A stretch of DNA of 37,198 nt, from assembly GCA_902635845.1 (NCBI GenBank), contig CACPPK010000012.1:1-37198 (forward strand), read 5' to 3'. Each line of letters begins with the position of its first letter. The stretch's first letter is position 1. Both the position numbers and the translations under genes were made by a program. The notes under the pieces were generated by a model, which was not told where the DNA came from, searched no databases, and saw only the letters and a program-made list of their open reading frames with translations. The DNA comes from an uncultured Pelagibacteraceae bacterium. Lineage in GTDB: Bacteria; Pseudomonadota; Alphaproteobacteria; Pelagibacterales; Pelagibacteraceae. This document shows positions 14,259-23,589 of this stretch, in pieces.

Positions 14259-16739
14259 TTAATTTAAATTTAAATCTTTTAATATTTTAAATGGATTTTC
14301 ATTTGAGATTTTTTTTGTAGTCATTTTTTTAGATTTCTTTCTAGGAATATATTTGAAAAACGTTTCATTTTCTTTTTCAAATATTTTATAGTTCATTCTT
14401 TGAAGTAATTTTTTAAAATTATCTTTACTACATCCTAAAAGATTTAGCATTTCTGGAACCAATTTTATTTCAGGATTTTCTTTTGAACTAGAATTTATTA
14501 TTAATACAAATAATCTTTCTAAAATATCAATTCTTACAAAAAAATTATCAAATTTTTCAAATCCACATAATAGCATAAAGTTTTTATTTTTTATTTCTTT
14601 ATCATCTAAAAAATTCAAACCAAATGTAGGTGGTTTTAAATTATGAAAATTTTGATAAAAATTTTTCCATAATAGTGTTCGTAAAGATACTGCTTCTGGT
14701 TTAATTAATTGATAAAGGAAAACATGATATCTTCCAAATTTTACTCCCAAGTCTCTAAGAATTTTTCTATCATTTTGTTCTAGGTTTTTTAGGTATTCAG
14801 AAACTTGGTCTCTCTTTAATACTCCATTATTTTCATAGAGTTGGTATGCTAGCGCTTTAATTGACGAATTATTTTCTTTTATATTTTTTAAATCAATTAA
14901 ACTTTTAAGAACATTATTTATTTTTGCTTGTATCCATTTGTTAATATAATCATTTAATTTTTGTTTAGTGTTTTGTTCAACTATATCATCTAAGATTAAA
15001 TCAAAATTTGGATTTAAATAGTCATTACCTGTTGTTAATTTGGCAATTGGGAAATCGTTCCAGTAAATTTTAAAATCCTCATTCAAATTTATTAATCCTG
15101 AATCAATTATTGATTGAATACGTTTTTCTAATTCTGGACCAATAGTTTGTCTCGCAGCTTTTTTTAAAGATTTAATGTCAGTTTCTAAAGCACCTTTTTT
15201 TAGATCTAGTTCTAATTTTAGTCCTTTTATCTTTCCAATAAATTGATCGTCAATTCTAACGTCATTGTTTCTTAAAATTTCAGTTTTAAATTCCATATCT
15301 TGTTTTAAGCCTCTAGCGAGTACGCTTGCTCTTTTGTCAATAAAAGTTTTAGTAAGTTCTTCATGTAGTCTGTCTGAAAGTCTATCTTCTAAGTGTTTAG
15401 TTTTTTCAATCCAATAACTTTGATTTTCTACCCAATTATTTTTATTCGAAACATATGACCAAGTTCTAACATTTGCAATTCTATTTGATAAAGAATCTAC
15501 ATTTCCCTCTAATTTATCAAGTTTCATGAGCTGTAATCTCATATAATCTTCAGAAATTAGTCCTTTTTTGTTAGTTAAAAATTTAAATACATTTCCAATA
15601 ACCTCAAAATGATTTCCATAAGTTTTTTTAACAAAATCAGGTATTTGGCAACATTCCCATAAGAGCATTAAAGTTTTCTTATCAAATCCTCTATTTAAAA
15701 TTTTTTGATCTTTTAAAAAATATTTAAGTGCTTTTTCATCCTCACATTCATGAATTTTTCTTAGCCATTCCACCTGCGGTTTTTCCTCTAAACTTTTAAT
15801 TAAACTAATAGGGTTATTGAAATTAAGACTTGAATTTCTCCAAAACAAAGTTCTTATTTCCTCAAATTTATGATTTTCTAATAATTCTACCTCTTCTGGA
15901 GATATTTCTTTACAATCACCAGTAATACCGAAACCTCCATCGTTAAGGTATCGACCAGCTCTTCCTGCTATTTGACCTATTTCAGATAGATTCAATCTTC
16001 TTAATTTTTTTCCATCAAATTTCTTAATATTTGAAAAATAAACAAAATCTAAATCCATATTTATTCCCATTCCAATTGCATCTGTTGCAACTAAAAAATC
16101 GACGTCACCAGATTGATATAATTCAACTTGAGCATTTCTTGTTTTTGGACTTAGTGATCCCATTACAATAGCTGCACCACCCTTTTGTCTTCTAATTAAC
16201 TCAGCAATGGCATAAACCTCTTCTGATGAAAATGCAATAATTGCTGTTTTTCTATTAATTCTAGATATTTTTTTATGACCAGCGTAGGTAAGATTAGATA
16301 ATCGTTCTCTATTTATAAATTCAATGTCTCCATCTAATTTTGAAATAATATTTTTAATGGTACTTGAACCCATTAACATTGTAAGTTTTTCTCCCCTCAT
16401 ATTTAAAAGCCTGTCAGTAAAAATATGACCTCTTTCATGATCAGAGCACATTTGAATCTCGTCTACGCCAACAAACTCTAGATGTTTATCGATTGGCATT
16501 GACTCAACTGTGCATAAAAAATATTTAGCGTTTGATGGAATTATTTTTTCTTCTCCCGTTATAAGCGCAACATTATCTAAACTTATTTTCTTGATTACTT
16601 TGTCGTATACTTCCCTTGCGAGTAATCTAAGTGGAAATCCAATCATACCACTTTCGAAAGAAAGCATGGTTTCGATAGCAAGATGGGTTTTGCCTGTATT
16701 AGTAGGACCGAGAACAGCTGTAATTTTATTTTTAGTCAT
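14259..16739 (-). CDS. SUV3-like DExH-box RNA helicase
   Basis: 826 residues. The helicase core is at the N terminus: motif I GPTNTGKT (11-18), motif II DEIQ (92-95), motif V ATDAIGMGINM (218-228) and motif VI QIAGRAGR (255-262). The DEIQ box, the compact spacing and the region after motif VI match the mitochondrial Suv3 and alphaproteobacterial helicase group. Suv3 works with RNA-degrading enzymes, so a role in RNA turnover is a family-based inference. The second half is long, Lys-rich and without a recognised domain; a Lys-rich segment closes the protein. It is first in the run with terB-like, fdxA and carD. Confidence 0.88.
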   Translation of the reverse strand: MTKNKITAVLGPTNTGKTHLAIETMLSFESGMIGFPLRLLAREVYDKVIKKISLDNVALITGEEKIIPSNAKYFLCTVESMPIDKHLEFVGVDEIQMCSDHERGHIFTDRLLNMRGEKLTMLMGSSTIKNIISKLDGDIEFINRERLSNLTYAGHKKISRINRKTAIIAFSSEEVYAIAELIRRQKGGAAIVMGSLSPKTRNAQVELYQSGDVDFLVATDAIGMGINMDLDFVYFSNIKKFDGKKLRRLNLSEIGQIAGRAGRYLNDGGFGITGDCKEISPEEVELLENHKFEEIRTLFWRNSSLNFNNPISLIKSLEEKPQVEWLRKIHECEDEKALKYFLKDQKILNRGFDKKTLMLLWECCQIPDFVKKTYGNHFEVIGNVFKFLTNKKGLISEDYMRLQLMKLDKLEGNVDSLSNRIANVRTWSYVSNKNNWVENQSYWIEKTKHLEDRLSDRLHEELTKTFIDKRASVLARGLKQDMEFKTEILRNNDVRIDDQFIGKIKGLKLELDLKKGALETDIKSLKKAARQTIGPELEKRIQSIIDSGLINLNEDFKIYWNDFPIAKLTTGNDYLNPNFDLILDDIVEQNTKQKLNDYINKWIQAKINNVLKSLIDLKNIKENNSSIKALAYQLYENNGVLKRDQVSEYLKNLEQNDRKILRDLGVKFGRYHVFLYQLIKPEAVSLRTLLWKNFYQNFHNLKPPTFGLNFLDDKEIKNKNFMLLCGFEKFDNFFVRIDILERLFVLIINSSSKENPEIKLVPEMLNLLGCSKDNFKKLLQRMNYKIFEKENETFFKYIPRKKSKKMTTKKISNENPFKILKDLNLN

Positions 16740-16912
16740 TTCTATCTTTTGTGCTTCTTTTTTTTTACCTACCAGATATTGTTACTGCTAAAGAACAAAA
16801 ATAGACTAAAACATGACCGAATCGGAGGGTAAAAAGTTCTCATTTTCTTTTAAATGTTAGTGAGGTTATCATAAATAAGATTAATTCTATAACAGTAATT
16901 TAATTTAATAAA

Positions 16913-18880
16913 ATGAGTAAAAAACTTTGGCAACCTTCTCTAATTGTAAAAAAAAATTCAAATTTATTTGCTTTTGAAAATTACATTTCAAAAAAATTAA
17001 ATATAAAATTTAATAGAAATTATAAAAAATTATTAAATTGGAGTATTAAAAATTCACCTGAGTTTTGGAGTAGATTTTGGGATTTTAGTAAAATTAAAGG
17101 TACCAAAAGTAAAAAAAAATTTAGAAAATCAAAAACTTTTTATAAAAATTTATTTTTACCAGGTAGTAAACTAAATTTTGGTGAAAATTTATTATCAAAA
17201 AATAATAAAGAAAAAGCAGCAACCTTTATTAGTGAAAATGGATTTAGAGAAGAAAGGTCATGGAGACAATTAAATTTAAATACTAATAAAATTTCAAAGT
17301 TTCTAAAAAAAATAAATATTAAAAAAGGAGATAGAGTAGCTGCTTATATGCCAAATACTATTGAAACTGTTGAAGCATTCATTGCTACAACTTCTTTGGG
17401 AGGTATTTGGTCTTCTTGTAGTCCTGATTTTGGTTCTAAAGGGGTTATAGAAAGATTTTCTCAAATTAATCCAAAAGTTTTATTCATCACTGATCAGTAT
17501 TTTTATAATGGAAAAAAAATAGATGTTTTAAAAAGACTTCCAGAGATTTTAAAATTTATCCCATCAATTAAAAGTGTTGTAATTAGTAACTACCCTGGAA
17601 AAAAGTTTATTAAAAATAAGAATAAAAATAAATTCAAAAAAATTAATTTTTTTAAATGGAATAAATTAATGCAAACTAATCCTGAAAAAATTAATTTTAA
17701 AAGATTTGATTTTGAATCAGAGTTAGCAATATTATATTCAAGTGGAACTACTGGAAAGCCTAAATGTATTTGTCATAGATCTGGTGGTGTTTTAATCCAG
17801 CATATAAAGGAACATCAATTACATTGTAATATTAAAGAAAATGATAACGTTTTTTATTTTACCACATGTGGATGGATGATGTGGAATTGGTTAGTTAGTT
17901 CATTAGCTTCTAGGGCATCTATTGTTCTATTTGATGGATCGCCAATGTTTAAATCATCTGATTTGCTTTTGAAAATAGCTGAAAGAGAAAAAATAACTTT
18001 ATTTGGAATAAGTGCAAAGTATGTAGATGCTTTAAGAAAGTTTAAACCAAAATTAAAATATAAATTTAAACTAAATAAATTAAGAACAATTTGTTCAACT
18101 GGGTCACCTCTTTCAGAGGAAGGTTTTAAGTATGTTTATAAGCACATTAAAAAAAATGTGCACTTGTCATCTATTTCTGGTGGGACCGACATTGTTTCAT
18201 GCTTCGTATTAGGAAATTTATATCAGCCAGTAAATATAGGAGAAATACAAAACAAAGGTTTGGCTCTAGATGTAGATGTACTAAATGATAAAGGGAAGTC
18301 TTTAAAAAACATTAAAGGAGAGCTTGTTTGTAAAAATCCTTTTCCATCAATGCCGTTAAAGTTTTGGAATGATAAAAATGATATTAAATTCAAGAATGCT
18401 TATTTCAATAAATTTAAAAATATATGGCACCATGGAGATTATGCAGAGATAAAGAATAATGGTGGATATATAATTCATGGAAGATCCGATACCACCTTAA
18501 ATCCAGGAGGTGTTCGACTTGGAACAGCAGAGATATATTCAGAAGTTGAAAAGTTTAAAGAAATAAAAGAATCTATAGTTGTAGGACAATCATGGGATAA
18601 TGATGTTAGAATAGTTTTATTTATTGTAATGAGCAAAAATTATTCATTAACAGAAGAATTAATCAATAAAATAAAATCGGAAATAAAAAAAAATGCATCT
18701 CCCAGACATGTTCCGAGTAAAATTATTGTTGTAAAAGATATTCCTCGAACAAAAAGTGGCAAAATAGTTGAATTAGCAGTTAAAAATAAGATAGAAGGAA
18801 GTCAAATTAAAAACATTGAAGCTTTAGCAAACCCCGAAGCTCTTGAACAGTTTAATAATTTAAAAGAATTGAGTAGTTAA
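16913..18880 (+). CDS. Acetoacetyl-CoA synthetase (acetoacetate-CoA ligase)
   Basis: 655 residues, the usual size of this ANL enzyme. It starts KLWQPS and has NSPEFWSRFWDF (47-58), typical of acetoacetate-CoA ligases. The P-loop is YSSGTTGKPK at 275-284, followed by CHRSGG and the family segment TTCGWMMWNWLVSSL. The catalytic lysine near the C terminus is K617 in RTKSGK. It activates acetoacetate for lipid synthesis or thiolysis to acetyl-CoA. It is followed with no gap by an aminotransferase. A thiolase that could use its product is encoded about 8 kb further on. Confidence 0.92.
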   Translation: MSKKLWQPSLIVKKNSNLFAFENYISKKLNIKFNRNYKKLLNWSIKNSPEFWSRFWDFSKIKGTKSKKKFRKSKTFYKNLFLPGSKLNFGENLLSKNNKEKAATFISENGFREERSWRQLNLNTNKISKFLKKINIKKGDRVAAYMPNTIETVEAFIATTSLGGIWSSCSPDFGSKGVIERFSQINPKVLFITDQYFYNGKKIDVLKRLPEILKFIPSIKSVVISNYPGKKFIKNKNKNKFKKINFFKWNKLMQTNPEKINFKRFDFESELAILYSSGTTGKPKCICHRSGGVLIQHIKEHQLHCNIKENDNVFYFTTCGWMMWNWLVSSLASRASIVLFDGSPMFKSSDLLLKIAEREKITLFGISAKYVDALRKFKPKLKYKFKLNKLRTICSTGSPLSEEGFKYVYKHIKKNVHLSSISGGTDIVSCFVLGNLYQPVNIGEIQNKGLALDVDVLNDKGKSLKNIKGELVCKNPFPSMPLKFWNDKNDIKFKNAYFNKFKNIWHHGDYAEIKNNGGYIIHGRSDTTLNPGGVRLGTAEIYSEVEKFKEIKESIVVGQSWDNDVRIVLFIVMSKNYSLTEELINKIKSEIKKNASPRHVPSKIIVVKDIPRTKSGKIVELAVKNKIEGSQIKNIEALANPEALEQFNNLKELSS

Positions 18881-20107
18881 ATGTTAAAAAATCTTGTCAA
18901 AGATCTGAAGCCATCATCTACTCTTGCTATTAACGAAACTTCAAAACAATTAGAACAACAAGGAAAAAAAATTTTTAAATTTGGTTTTGGACAATCGCCA
19001 TTTAAAGTACCTGAAGATGTTGTTGAAGAATTAAAAAGTAATGCCTATCAAAACAAATATTTACCTATGCAGGGTCTTCAGGAATTAAGAGAAGCAGTTG
19101 CAAAATATACATCTAAAAAGAAAAATTATAACTACAAAGTGAATAATGTAATAATTGGACCGGGATCTAAAGAATTAATGTTTTTATTACAGGTAATATT
19201 TGATGGTGAAATTATATTACCGGCACCTAGTTGGGTTTCATATGCACCACAAGCTATCTTAGGGAGAAATAAAATTCAAATTCTTCAAACAGAAAGAGAG
19301 AATAACTGGTTTCCTTCTGGGGAACAAATTGAGAAAGTTATCTCAAAAGACAAAAATAAAAATTATTTATTATTTTTAAATTCACCAAACAATCCTTCCG
19401 GGCAGGTTTGTAGTAAACTTGAAGAAATTTCAGAGATTGCCAAAAAGTATAATCTTATAATTTTATCAGATGAAATATATTCAGAATTAACATTTTCAAA
19501 AAATTTCAAATCTATCTCAAGCTATTGTCCTGAAAAAACTATTATTAGTACAGGACTTAGTAAATGGTGTGGTGCTGGGGGATGGAGACTTGGTTATTTT
19601 ATAATTCCAGATGAATTGAATAATATAAAAAATATGATTAATGTATTAGCTAGTGAAACCTTTTCTGCTGTGAGCGCACCTATTCAGTATGCAGCAATCA
19701 AAGCTTACGAAAATGATCATTCAAATTATATTACAAAATCAATAAATATTTTAAGTGCAGTTGGTAAATATGTTTTTTTAAATTTAAAATCAAATAAGGT
19801 ATTGATTAATGAGCCTCAGGGAGGGTTTTATTTGATGCCAGAATTTTTAAATAATAAATTTAAAACTTCATCAGACATGTGTAGTGATATATTAAATAAT
19901 ACTGGAGTTGCTTTATTACCAGGCTCTGATTTTGGATTTAATCCAGATAAGATGATAGCAAGATTAAGTTTTACAGATTTTGATGGACAAGAGTTTATGG
20001 AAAATATTGATGAAACTAAAAAAATTGATGAAAATTCAATTAATAAGTTTGCACCAAAAGTAGTTGAAGGTGTTAATAAACTAAAAAATTGGTCAGAAAA
20101 CTTATAA
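18881..20107 (+). CDS. Class I/II PLP-dependent aminotransferase (aspartate aminotransferase family)
   Basis: 408 residues. Fold type I landmarks are NSPNNPSG at 167-174, D197 in ILSDEIY, and the Schiff-base lysine K228 in STGLSKWCGAGGWRLGY, followed by the phosphate-binding arginine. The substrate cannot be named from sequence alone: aspartate, aromatic, alanine or another amino donor are all possible. The ATG follows the stop of the acetoacetyl-CoA synthetase directly, so the two are coupled. The next gene, a TRAP binding protein, is 81 bp away with its own strong ribosome binding site. Confidence 0.88.
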   Translation: MLKNLVKDLKPSSTLAINETSKQLEQQGKKIFKFGFGQSPFKVPEDVVEELKSNAYQNKYLPMQGLQELREAVAKYTSKKKNYNYKVNNVIIGPGSKELMFLLQVIFDGEIILPAPSWVSYAPQAILGRNKIQILQTERENNWFPSGEQIEKVISKDKNKNYLLFLNSPNNPSGQVCSKLEEISEIAKKYNLIILSDEIYSELTFSKNFKSISSYCPEKTIISTGLSKWCGAGGWRLGYFIIPDELNNIKNMINVLASETFSAVSAPIQYAAIKAYENDHSNYITKSINILSAVGKYVFLNLKSNKVLINEPQGGFYLMPEFLNNKFKTSSDMCSDILNNTGVALLPGSDFGFNPDKMIARLSFTDFDGQEFMENIDETKKIDENSINKFAPKVVEGVNKLKNWSENL

Positions 20108-20175
20108 AATCACTCTGTACACCTATGTTTATTTTTTGTTAGAATAAACTTATAAAAATAACGACATATAAATAT

Positions 20176-20182
20176 AGAGGGG
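20176..20182 (+). promoter_or_regulatory. Strong ribosome binding site of the TAXI binding protein
   Basis: AGAGGGG lies 6 bases before the ATG at 20189. Most genes here have no clear Shine-Dalgarno sequence. Only this gene and the basic-peptide gene show such a strong one, which suggests high translation of the periplasmic binding protein. Confidence 0.7.
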
Positions 20183-20188
20183 TAAATA

Positions 20189-21193
20189 ATGAGAAAAATA
20201 ATCACATCTCTATCAAGTGCTTTACTGATTTTATTTGCATCATTGTCTTTGACAACTGTTGCTAAATCAGCTGAGTTCTTTACGATAGGAACAGGCGGAC
20301 CTACAGGAGTATATTTCCAAACAGGTAACGCTATATGTAAAATGCTTCACAAGTCAGCAATTAGTGCTGAACATGGTAGAAAAAAAGGTACAGCTAAAGC
20401 TTACAGATGTACTGCTCCATCAACCGGTGGGTCTAATTATAATATTGGTCAAATCGCAGCTGGAGAATTCCAATTTGGTGTAGCACAATCAGACTGGCAG
20501 TATCATGCTGTTAATGGATCTAGTAAATGGGAAGGAAAACAATTTAGCGATTTAAGAGCAGTGTTTTCAGTTCACAATGAGCCTTTTCAAATATGGGCTA
20601 GAAAAAAAGCAAAAATCAAAGATTTTGCAGATTTAGAAGGAAAAGTTGTTAACATTGGCAACCCAGGCTCAGGTCAAAGAGGAACTATGGAAGAACTGAT
20701 GAAAGCTATGGGTGTTGATAATAGTTTTTTTAAGTCAACAACTGAACTTACTTCTTCTGAACAAGTTAAAGCGCTATGTGATGGAAAAATAGATGCATTT
20801 GGTTATTCTGTTGGATTTCCAAATGGTGCTATGGAACAAGCAGCAACTTGTGCAGCAAAAGCATCACCAATCAATTTAACAGGGCCAGAGGTTCAAGGTT
20901 TAATTGATGGTGCAGATTATTACGCAAAAGCTGTAATTCCTAAAGGCACTTATACTAAACAGAAAAAAGATGCTACGACGTTTGGTGTAAAAGCAACTGT
21001 TGTTACTTCTGCAGATGTTTCTGAAGAGCTTGTTTATTTAGTTACAAAAGCTGTTATGGAAAATTTTGATGATTTCAAAAAACAACATCCAGCATTTGGT
21101 TTTTTGGAAAAGAAAAACATGATTAAAGATGGTTTATCTGCTCCATTACATCCAGGTGCAATAAAGTACTATAAAGAAGCTGGGTTAATGTAA
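20189..21193 (+). CDS. TAXI family TRAP transporter solute-binding protein
   Basis: 334 residues. A Sec signal peptide spans about 1-28 (MRKIITS, hydrophobic core, then VAKSA-E). The mature start, FFTIGTGGPTGVYFQTG, is the signature of TAXI (TRAP-associated extracytoplasmic immunogenic) proteins, and the NIGNPGSGQRGTMEELM segment lies mid-protein. It captures a solute in the periplasm and delivers it to the fused permease downstream. TAXI ligands known from studies include glutamate and other organic or amino acids; the ligand here is unknown. A terminator hairpin separates it from the permease, fitting a higher dose of binding protein. Confidence 0.93.
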   Translation: MRKIITSLSSALLILFASLSLTTVAKSAEFFTIGTGGPTGVYFQTGNAICKMLHKSAISAEHGRKKGTAKAYRCTAPSTGGSNYNIGQIAAGEFQFGVAQSDWQYHAVNGSSKWEGKQFSDLRAVFSVHNEPFQIWARKKAKIKDFADLEGKVVNIGNPGSGQRGTMEELMKAMGVDNSFFKSTTELTSSEQVKALCDGKIDAFGYSVGFPNGAMEQAATCAAKASPINLTGPEVQGLIDGADYYAKAVIPKGTYTKQKKDATTFGVKATVVTSADVSEELVYLVTKAVMENFDDFKKQHPAFGFLEKKNMIKDGLSAPLHPGAIKYYKEAGLM

Positions 21194-21210
21194 TCTAATA
21201 TTCTATTAAT

Positions 21211-21247
21211 TAAAAAGGCCTGGTAATTTTTACTAGGCCTTTTTTTT
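21211..21247 (+). terminator. Intrinsic terminator/attenuator between TRAP binding protein and permease
   Basis: AAAGGCCTGGTA (21214-21225) pairs with TACTAGGCCTTT (21231-21242) with one mismatch around a 5-base loop and runs into a seven- to eight-T tract. It lies within the 72-bp gap between two genes of one transporter, 19 bp before the permease start. Partial read-through would yield more binding protein than permease. Confidence 0.88.
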
Positions 21248-21265
21248 ATGGTGTGAATAATTTTA

Positions 21266-23587
21266 ATGAGCGACGCTGTCAGCACTAAAATTAAAAATAA
21301 AATAAGCGAAGACTTATCACCAACCAGAAATATTACTGGTTTTCATTTAAAAATTGTTTCAGCAATAGCAATTATCTGGTCTTTATTTCAACTTTGGTAT
21401 GCTTCACCATTTCCTTTTATGTTAAATATTGGAATATTTAAGGGATTGCCAGCAAGAGCAATTCATCTAGGTTTTGCTTTAACTTTAGCTTTTTTAATTT
21501 ACCCGATATCAAAGGGTAAGAAAATTTCATTTTTTGATGTTTTAATCAGTTTTATGGGCGCAATATCCTGTCTTTATATTTATTTTTTTTATGATCAGTT
21601 AGTTGAGAGAGGTGGTGTTCTTCTAAATTTAAAAATCACAGATACATTTAATTTTCCGTTAGAGTTAATTTTAGGAGGATGTGGAATTTTAATTCTTTTA
21701 GAAGCTACTAGAAGAGCAATTGGTTTACCCTTAGTAATTATTGCTAGTTGTTTTTTGTTATTTTCATATTTTGGAAGATATGCACCTGAAATAATTTCGC
21801 ATGGTGGTTTATCTTTAAATAGACTTGTAGGCTTCCAGTGGCTTGATCAAGAAGCAATTTTTGGAATTCCAATTGGGGTATCGGTAGATTTTATTTTCTT
21901 ATTTGTTTTATTTGGTGCTTTGCTTGAGACTGCTGGTGGTGGAAAATATTTTTTAGATCTTGCTTTTGCAATGGTTGGAAAAATGAGAGGAGGACCAGCA
22001 AAGGCAGCAATATTAGGATCAGGTATGACTGGATTAATTTCAGGATCTTCAATTGCAAACACAGTTACTACTGGAACATTTACAATTCCAATTATGAAAA
22101 AAACTGGTTTTTCAAAAGAAAAAGCTGGTGCTATTGAGGTTTCTTCATCTGTCAATGGCCAGATCATGCCACCTGTAATGGGGGCTGCAGCATTCGTAAT
22201 GGCAAGTTTTATTGGTGTGACCTACTTTGAAATAGTTAAACATGCTTTCTTACCAGCTATTATTTCCTATATAGCATTATTTTATATTTCACATTTAGAA
22301 GCTTTAAAATTAAATCTTAAGGGAATGGATGATGCAGATGTTCCTCATTTAAAAAAAACGTTTTTGTCTGGTGTACATTTTTTAATTCCAATTTTTATTT
22401 TAATTTACACTTTGGTTTACTTAAGATTTACCGCATCCTATTCAATTTTTTATGCAACAATTAGTTTGGTTTTAGTAAATTTAATAAATTTGTTAATAAA
22501 AAACGAAATTAAAAAAGATGCTCTTAAAGAATGGTTTAATCAAACAATAGTTGGTTTTGAAAAGGGTGCTCTGAATATGGTTGCTGTTGGTATAGCAATT
22601 GCAACCGCAGGAATTATTGTTGGTGCAGTTGGATCTACGGGTTTAAGCACAAATTTAATAATAGTTATAGAGTCTATAGCTAAAGATAATGTTACTATTT
22701 TATTATTTTTAACAATTATTTTGTGTTTACTTTTAGGAATGGGTTTGCCAACAACGGCAAATTATGTCGTTGTTGCTTCTTTAATGGCAACTGTTTTAGT
22801 GGATGTTGGGAATGCCTCAGGTTTTATTTTTCCCTTAATTGCGGTTCATTTATTTGTTTTCTATTTTGGTTTAATGGCTGATGTAACACCGCCCGTAGGA
22901 CTTGCTTCTTATGCAGCTGCAGGAATATCAGGTGGAGATCCCTTAAAAACAGGAGTGCAAGCTTTTTGGTATAGTTTAAGAACAGGAATTTTGCCGATTG
23001 TATTTCTATTTAACCATGAACTTTTACTTATTGGTATTGAAAATATTTGGCATGGATTGATTGTAATTGTAACTTCTTTAATTGGAATTTTAATATTTAC
23101 CTCAGCCACTCAAGGTTGGTTTGTTAATAAACTTAAATGGTATGAAATAATTATTTTTTTAGCTATTTCTATTTCATTGTTATCACCTGATTTTGTTTTG
23201 AACAAATTTTATCCAAAATATAATTATGAGGATATTACTAAAATTAATTCAATAAAATTAGACTCAACAAAAGAGATTCAAATAAAAATTACAAGGCCTA
23301 GTTTATATGGAGAAAGATACAAGTTATTTGTGATATCAAAAAATACTTTTGAGGATAAATTTACTCTAGAGGATTATGGAATAACATTATTAAAAAAAGA
23401 TGATAAAATCATTGTCGATAATTTAAAATGGAATGGAGAAGCAAAAAAAAGTGGTTTTGAAATGGGAGACTATATAAGTGAGTTTAAAATTGAAAATTCA
23501 GATAGACCATCAAAAAATATTGTTTATCCTATAGCAATATTTTTACTATTCATATTTGGATACTTTAACTCAAGGAGAAAAGAGTAG
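21266..23587 (+). CDS. TRAP transporter fused permease (4TM/12TM) with C-terminal DUF3394-like domain
   Basis: 773 residues. The N-terminal part (about 35-180) has the small DctQ-like helices. The DctM-like part follows, with GSGMTGLISGSSIANTVTTGTF (about 250-271), SSVNGQIMPPVMGAAAF and the mirrored GMGLPTTANYVVVASLM, the repeats that form the substrate site. Residues about 660-750 form a soluble segment with a PDZ-like look (KKSGFEMGDYI), as in DUF3394 at the end of TAXI-linked permeases, followed by a last helix. It is a Na+- or H+-driven secondary importer paired with the TAXI protein upstream. Confidence 0.93.
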   Translation: MSDAVSTKIKNKISEDLSPTRNITGFHLKIVSAIAIIWSLFQLWYASPFPFMLNIGIFKGLPARAIHLGFALTLAFLIYPISKGKKISFFDVLISFMGAISCLYIYFFYDQLVERGGVLLNLKITDTFNFPLELILGGCGILILLEATRRAIGLPLVIIASCFLLFSYFGRYAPEIISHGGLSLNRLVGFQWLDQEAIFGIPIGVSVDFIFLFVLFGALLETAGGGKYFLDLAFAMVGKMRGGPAKAAILGSGMTGLISGSSIANTVTTGTFTIPIMKKTGFSKEKAGAIEVSSSVNGQIMPPVMGAAAFVMASFIGVTYFEIVKHAFLPAIISYIALFYISHLEALKLNLKGMDDADVPHLKKTFLSGVHFLIPIFILIYTLVYLRFTASYSIFYATISLVLVNLINLLIKNEIKKDALKEWFNQTIVGFEKGALNMVAVGIAIATAGIIVGAVGSTGLSTNLIIVIESIAKDNVTILLFLTIILCLLLGMGLPTTANYVVVASLMATVLVDVGNASGFIFPLIAVHLFVFYFGLMADVTPPVGLASYAAAGISGGDPLKTGVQAFWYSLRTGILPIVFLFNHELLLIGIENIWHGLIVIVTSLIGILIFTSATQGWFVNKLKWYEIIIFLAISISLLSPDFVLNKFYPKYNYEDITKINSIKLDSTKEIQIKITRPSLYGERYKLFVISKNTFEDKFTLEDYGITLLKKDDKIIVDNLKWNGEAKKSGFEMGDYISEFKIENSDRPSKNIVYPIAIFLLFIFGYFNSRRKE

Positions 23588-23589
23588 AA

